The notes beneath the pieces are model-generated. The model searched no databases. It was not told where the DNA came from and saw only the letters and a list, made by a program, of their open reading frames with translations. Of a DNA stretch of 64,000 nt, positions 61,433 through 64,000 are shown piece by piece. The position numbers and the translations under genes are program-made. This stretch comes from Saccharomycopsis fibuligera x Saccharomycopsis cf. fibuligera (taxonomy: Eukaryota > Ascomycota > Saccharomycetes > Ascoideales > Saccharomycopsidaceae), in NCBI GenBank assembly GCA_001936135.1, contig CP012817.1, positions 3,968,001 through 4,032,000 of the forward strand, in the 5' to 3' direction. Every line of letters begins with the position of its first letter. Positions within the stretch are counted from its first letter, which is position 1.

Positions 61433-64000
61433 TCATATTCCTGATGATTTATTATTTTTTGTATTGTGCTCTGCTATACAAATCAAATAAAATTACGCGT
61501 AACATAAGTCCTCAATCAGTACACCAAATCATCTTAACCTAACGTCATTTTTAATTATATGTCACTATCTTTATCAACTATTATCAGAATGGTCAACATT
61601 AGCTTCCCTTTATGATTAAACTAATTCTTTCAATTATTTTACATTATTTCACTAAACTATTTGCAGTACTTCAACACTTTCTGAGATGAGTATCAAACTA
61701 GAAGTGAAGGCTAATAGTACTTTTTGGTTATATATACCTAATAGATTGTTACTTAGCTCATCAATTTACTTATCTGACCAATTCAATTACTGAAAAGATC
61801 ATAATAAAAGGAGAGAATTATTTAAAAGGGATGTACTAGTAAAGATGAACAACACTGGGACGTTTTAAGGTATCGCAACCATCTCTGCTATCCTACCTGC
61901 ACTATATACGCCTCAATACATGTTCTTTTGCTTCTAGACTCGTTCTTTGCCGCCTAGCAGGTCTATTCTCACTTCGCTGCCCGCCATGCCCTGACCCACT
62001 GCCTCGGCCAACCCTACTTGCCCGCTTTGGCTCCGAGCCGCACTTTTCCTCACATTTCGCTTAACCAAAATTCCGTGATTTTCCCTGTTTTGTACTAGTC
62101 GCGCCGAACCGCATGTTTTCTCCGCGCTCAACCGGATTATCTCCATGCAGGATCTTCTCCCTCAGTTTCCCTATTTATCCACTTGCAGATTTCATACATA
62201 ATCTGGTATTTAGTTTCCCTTTGTTGTATAGCTGTTAGGGCTGTGTCGCGGCCTACTGGCTTTTTGTGTCTTCTGGTGGACTGTCCTCTATATAAAGTAT
62301 AAATATTCTTCAAGTGGCCACTAGCTGTACTTCGTGGGCCCAGTAAACAATTTGTCCTTGAACAATTGGTCGTGGTTTTCATCTTGGTTACACAGAAAAC
62401 CTCATACCAAAACACCAAACCAACATTAGTTTTGCAGTATGTTGTCTAATTGTGAATTATTTAGTTCCTGATTGACTGTTTTTTCTGTCAAGATATAGTC
62501 TCAATTGTCATGCGGCTGCCAGAAAATGCATGTGGACTGTTCTTACATAGTGCATTCATATGTATTGCTTTTCTCTTGTACATACCGGGGGAACAATGTA
62601 TCTATGCTCTACAAGATGTCACATAATGATGCACCGAATGAATAACAACGCCACAACCGGTCTGTGGAAAAGGATAACTATGTTTGAGAGCACATACATA
62701 TTTGCCGGTGGTTCATATATTAGTTGAATTGCTAGACTTTGATGTCAGTTGGATGATTGTAAGTAGCGCATTGTCAGATAAAGCAGTTCAAGCAGAGGCT
62801 GGAGCATGGGCAAACTTTGTCTGTGTTCTTCTGGTTTTTTGTTGGAGTCAAGTGTTTCGCAATAAACGGTTGGTTTAGATGATGGCACTGCTGGTTGGCA
62901 TATTTTGCGATATTTGAGTTTCATTTGTATGAAAGAAGCAGCTGAAGAATCGGCTGAGAAAGTGTCAAGATACTATAGATAGCACAGTAGAATATGTGAA
63001 AAAGATAAAATTAAAAAGCACCGGACTAAGATTGGGTTGTAGCACAGAGGAGGCTAAAAAACGTATACTATGGCTTAACTCGTGTGCAGTGTTGTTTCTG
63101 TGCTTTGGGCGTAGGCAACTACTCATTGATATCGGTGATCTTCTCTGCATACTGTTTAGTGGGCAGCTCGTATCAGCTAATCTAGAAAAAGTAGTGGCAG
63201 CAGCTTTAGATGTGGCAAGAAGACAAACAAGGCGATCGGAGGATCAAAGACAGAGTACAAGGACAATAAACAATGCAATATACAGCTGATGTGGTAGTTA
63301 TAAGAGGCACATATGTGTTGAATGTTGGGACGGTACTAGGCACTGGATTGGTTTTGTATAAAGTCAAAGATGGGATATTCTAAATGGGTGATGGAAGGTG
63401 ACGAAGGGTGACGGTTTTGATATCGGCGTTGTTTTGTACATTGCTGTGGAGGCAGATCAGCAGATCTAGGGAAAATAGTACAGATGCAGTTTGATATTGC
63501 TTACTTGGATATCGCAGTGGCAGAAATAGAAAGTGCTAGTTAGTGGGGTGCATCGTGCTTGAATGACACAATGCATCTCAGCTTCCCGAGAGTAGCTCAA
63601 ACGAGACAAGAAGGCGAAAAAAAACATTGCTTTACACTCAAGTAATTTTTGCAATTGCTATAAACAGTAAATGATAACAGGTGAAACGATTAAGATAATG
63701 TAACGTCAAGGTATGCGTAGAGATTAGCAAGCTAAATGGTCAAAAAAAAACAATAAAAAAAAAAAAAAAAAACTTTTTAGCAGAATGTGCTAGAGTAGTA
63801 TACTTCTTGGAGGAGCTGTTATGGTCGCGCACACAATGGTGAAATAAAAATGCAAGGCACTCACTGCTTGTAATATTTGAAGATCATAATTTAACAGGCA
63901 AGTCGGAGGCTGTCAAATTATCAGAGATTTGAGCTGCTACAACGGATGTTTGAGGGTGGTGAGTGACACACACAGAGAGAGATAGAGCTACGAGGCTGGA
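61433..64000. other. 2.5-kb gene-free region to window end
   Basis: No supported gene. The first 400 bases are AT-rich; 61930-62150 is GC-richer; 62150-64000 is mixed, with A tracts near 63741-63771. ORFs (minus 62137-62418, plus 62996-63289) lack domains and good starts. It may be the long upstream region of a gene beyond the window. Confidence 0.55.

Noticed and set aside
62137-62418. 93-codon minus ORF at right end
   Set aside because: No recognised family, no supporting context.

Overview
The window is nuclear chromosomal DNA of a budding yeast (Saccharomycotina), probably a CTG-clade (Debaryomycetaceae-type) species. Genes are compact and mostly intronless. The four introns I can support have a TACTAAC branch point, and three of the four start GTATGT or GTATGC. 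Intergenic DNA is AT-rich with very long poly(dA:dT) tracts, and the conserved genes are typical yeast orthologues (ECM25, SMB1, YPT31, CHZ1, SRO9, JSN1/PUF2, STE50, RRP7, GRH1, SDH7, GLO1, BIK1, PDR16). In-frame CTG is scarce (none in YPT31), which fits a CTG=Ser decoder but does not prove it. If the code is reassigned, Leu at every CTG in a standard translation should read Ser.

Layout. 1-10 kb: 3' part of a Baeyer-Villiger monooxygenase, ECM25, SMB1 (intron directly after the ATG), YPT31 (intron), then CHZ1 on the minus strand. 10-22 kb: accessory-looking DNA with a 2.2-kb intergenic region, a 2,165-residue Ser/Thr/Asn-rich secreted adhesin-like protein carrying an N-terminal CBM1-type (fungal cellulose-binding fold) module and a 3.5-kb tandem array, and then a 3.5-kb gene-free convergent gap with two inverted copies of a dispersed repeat. 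22-38 kb: SRO9, JSN1/PUF2 and STE50 on minus, RRP7 on plus and GRH1 on minus. A strikingly GC-rich island separates JSN1 from STE50, and a ribosome-biogenesis type promoter sits in front of RRP7. 38-50 kb: a serine beta-lactamase-fold hydrolase, a small putative mitochondrial ORF, SDH7 (intron), a small secreted protein, an F-box protein, a large type II membrane protein of a fungal family of unknown function, and an unknown protein whose two apparent ORFs are joined by a clear intron. 50-64 kb: GLO1, a repeat-containing intergenic region, a nitronate monooxygenase, BIK1, PDR16, a decayed alpha/beta-hydrolase pseudogene, a membrane-anchored coiled-coil protein, and 2.5 kb without a supported gene.

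There is no operon or dedicated multigene system. Functional threads are RNA biology (SMB1, SRO9, JSN1, RRP7), membrane traffic and polarity (YPT31, GRH1, ECM25, PDR16, BIK1), MAPK signalling (STE50), small-molecule detoxification (Baeyer-Villiger monooxygenase, GLO1, nitronate monooxygenase, beta-lactamase-fold hydrolase) and cell surface (adhesin, small secreted protein, type II membrane protein). The most novel item is the CBM1-headed repeat adhesin. Its cysteine spacing matches CBM1 exactly, but the aromatic residues are shifted relative to the canonical cellulose-binding face.
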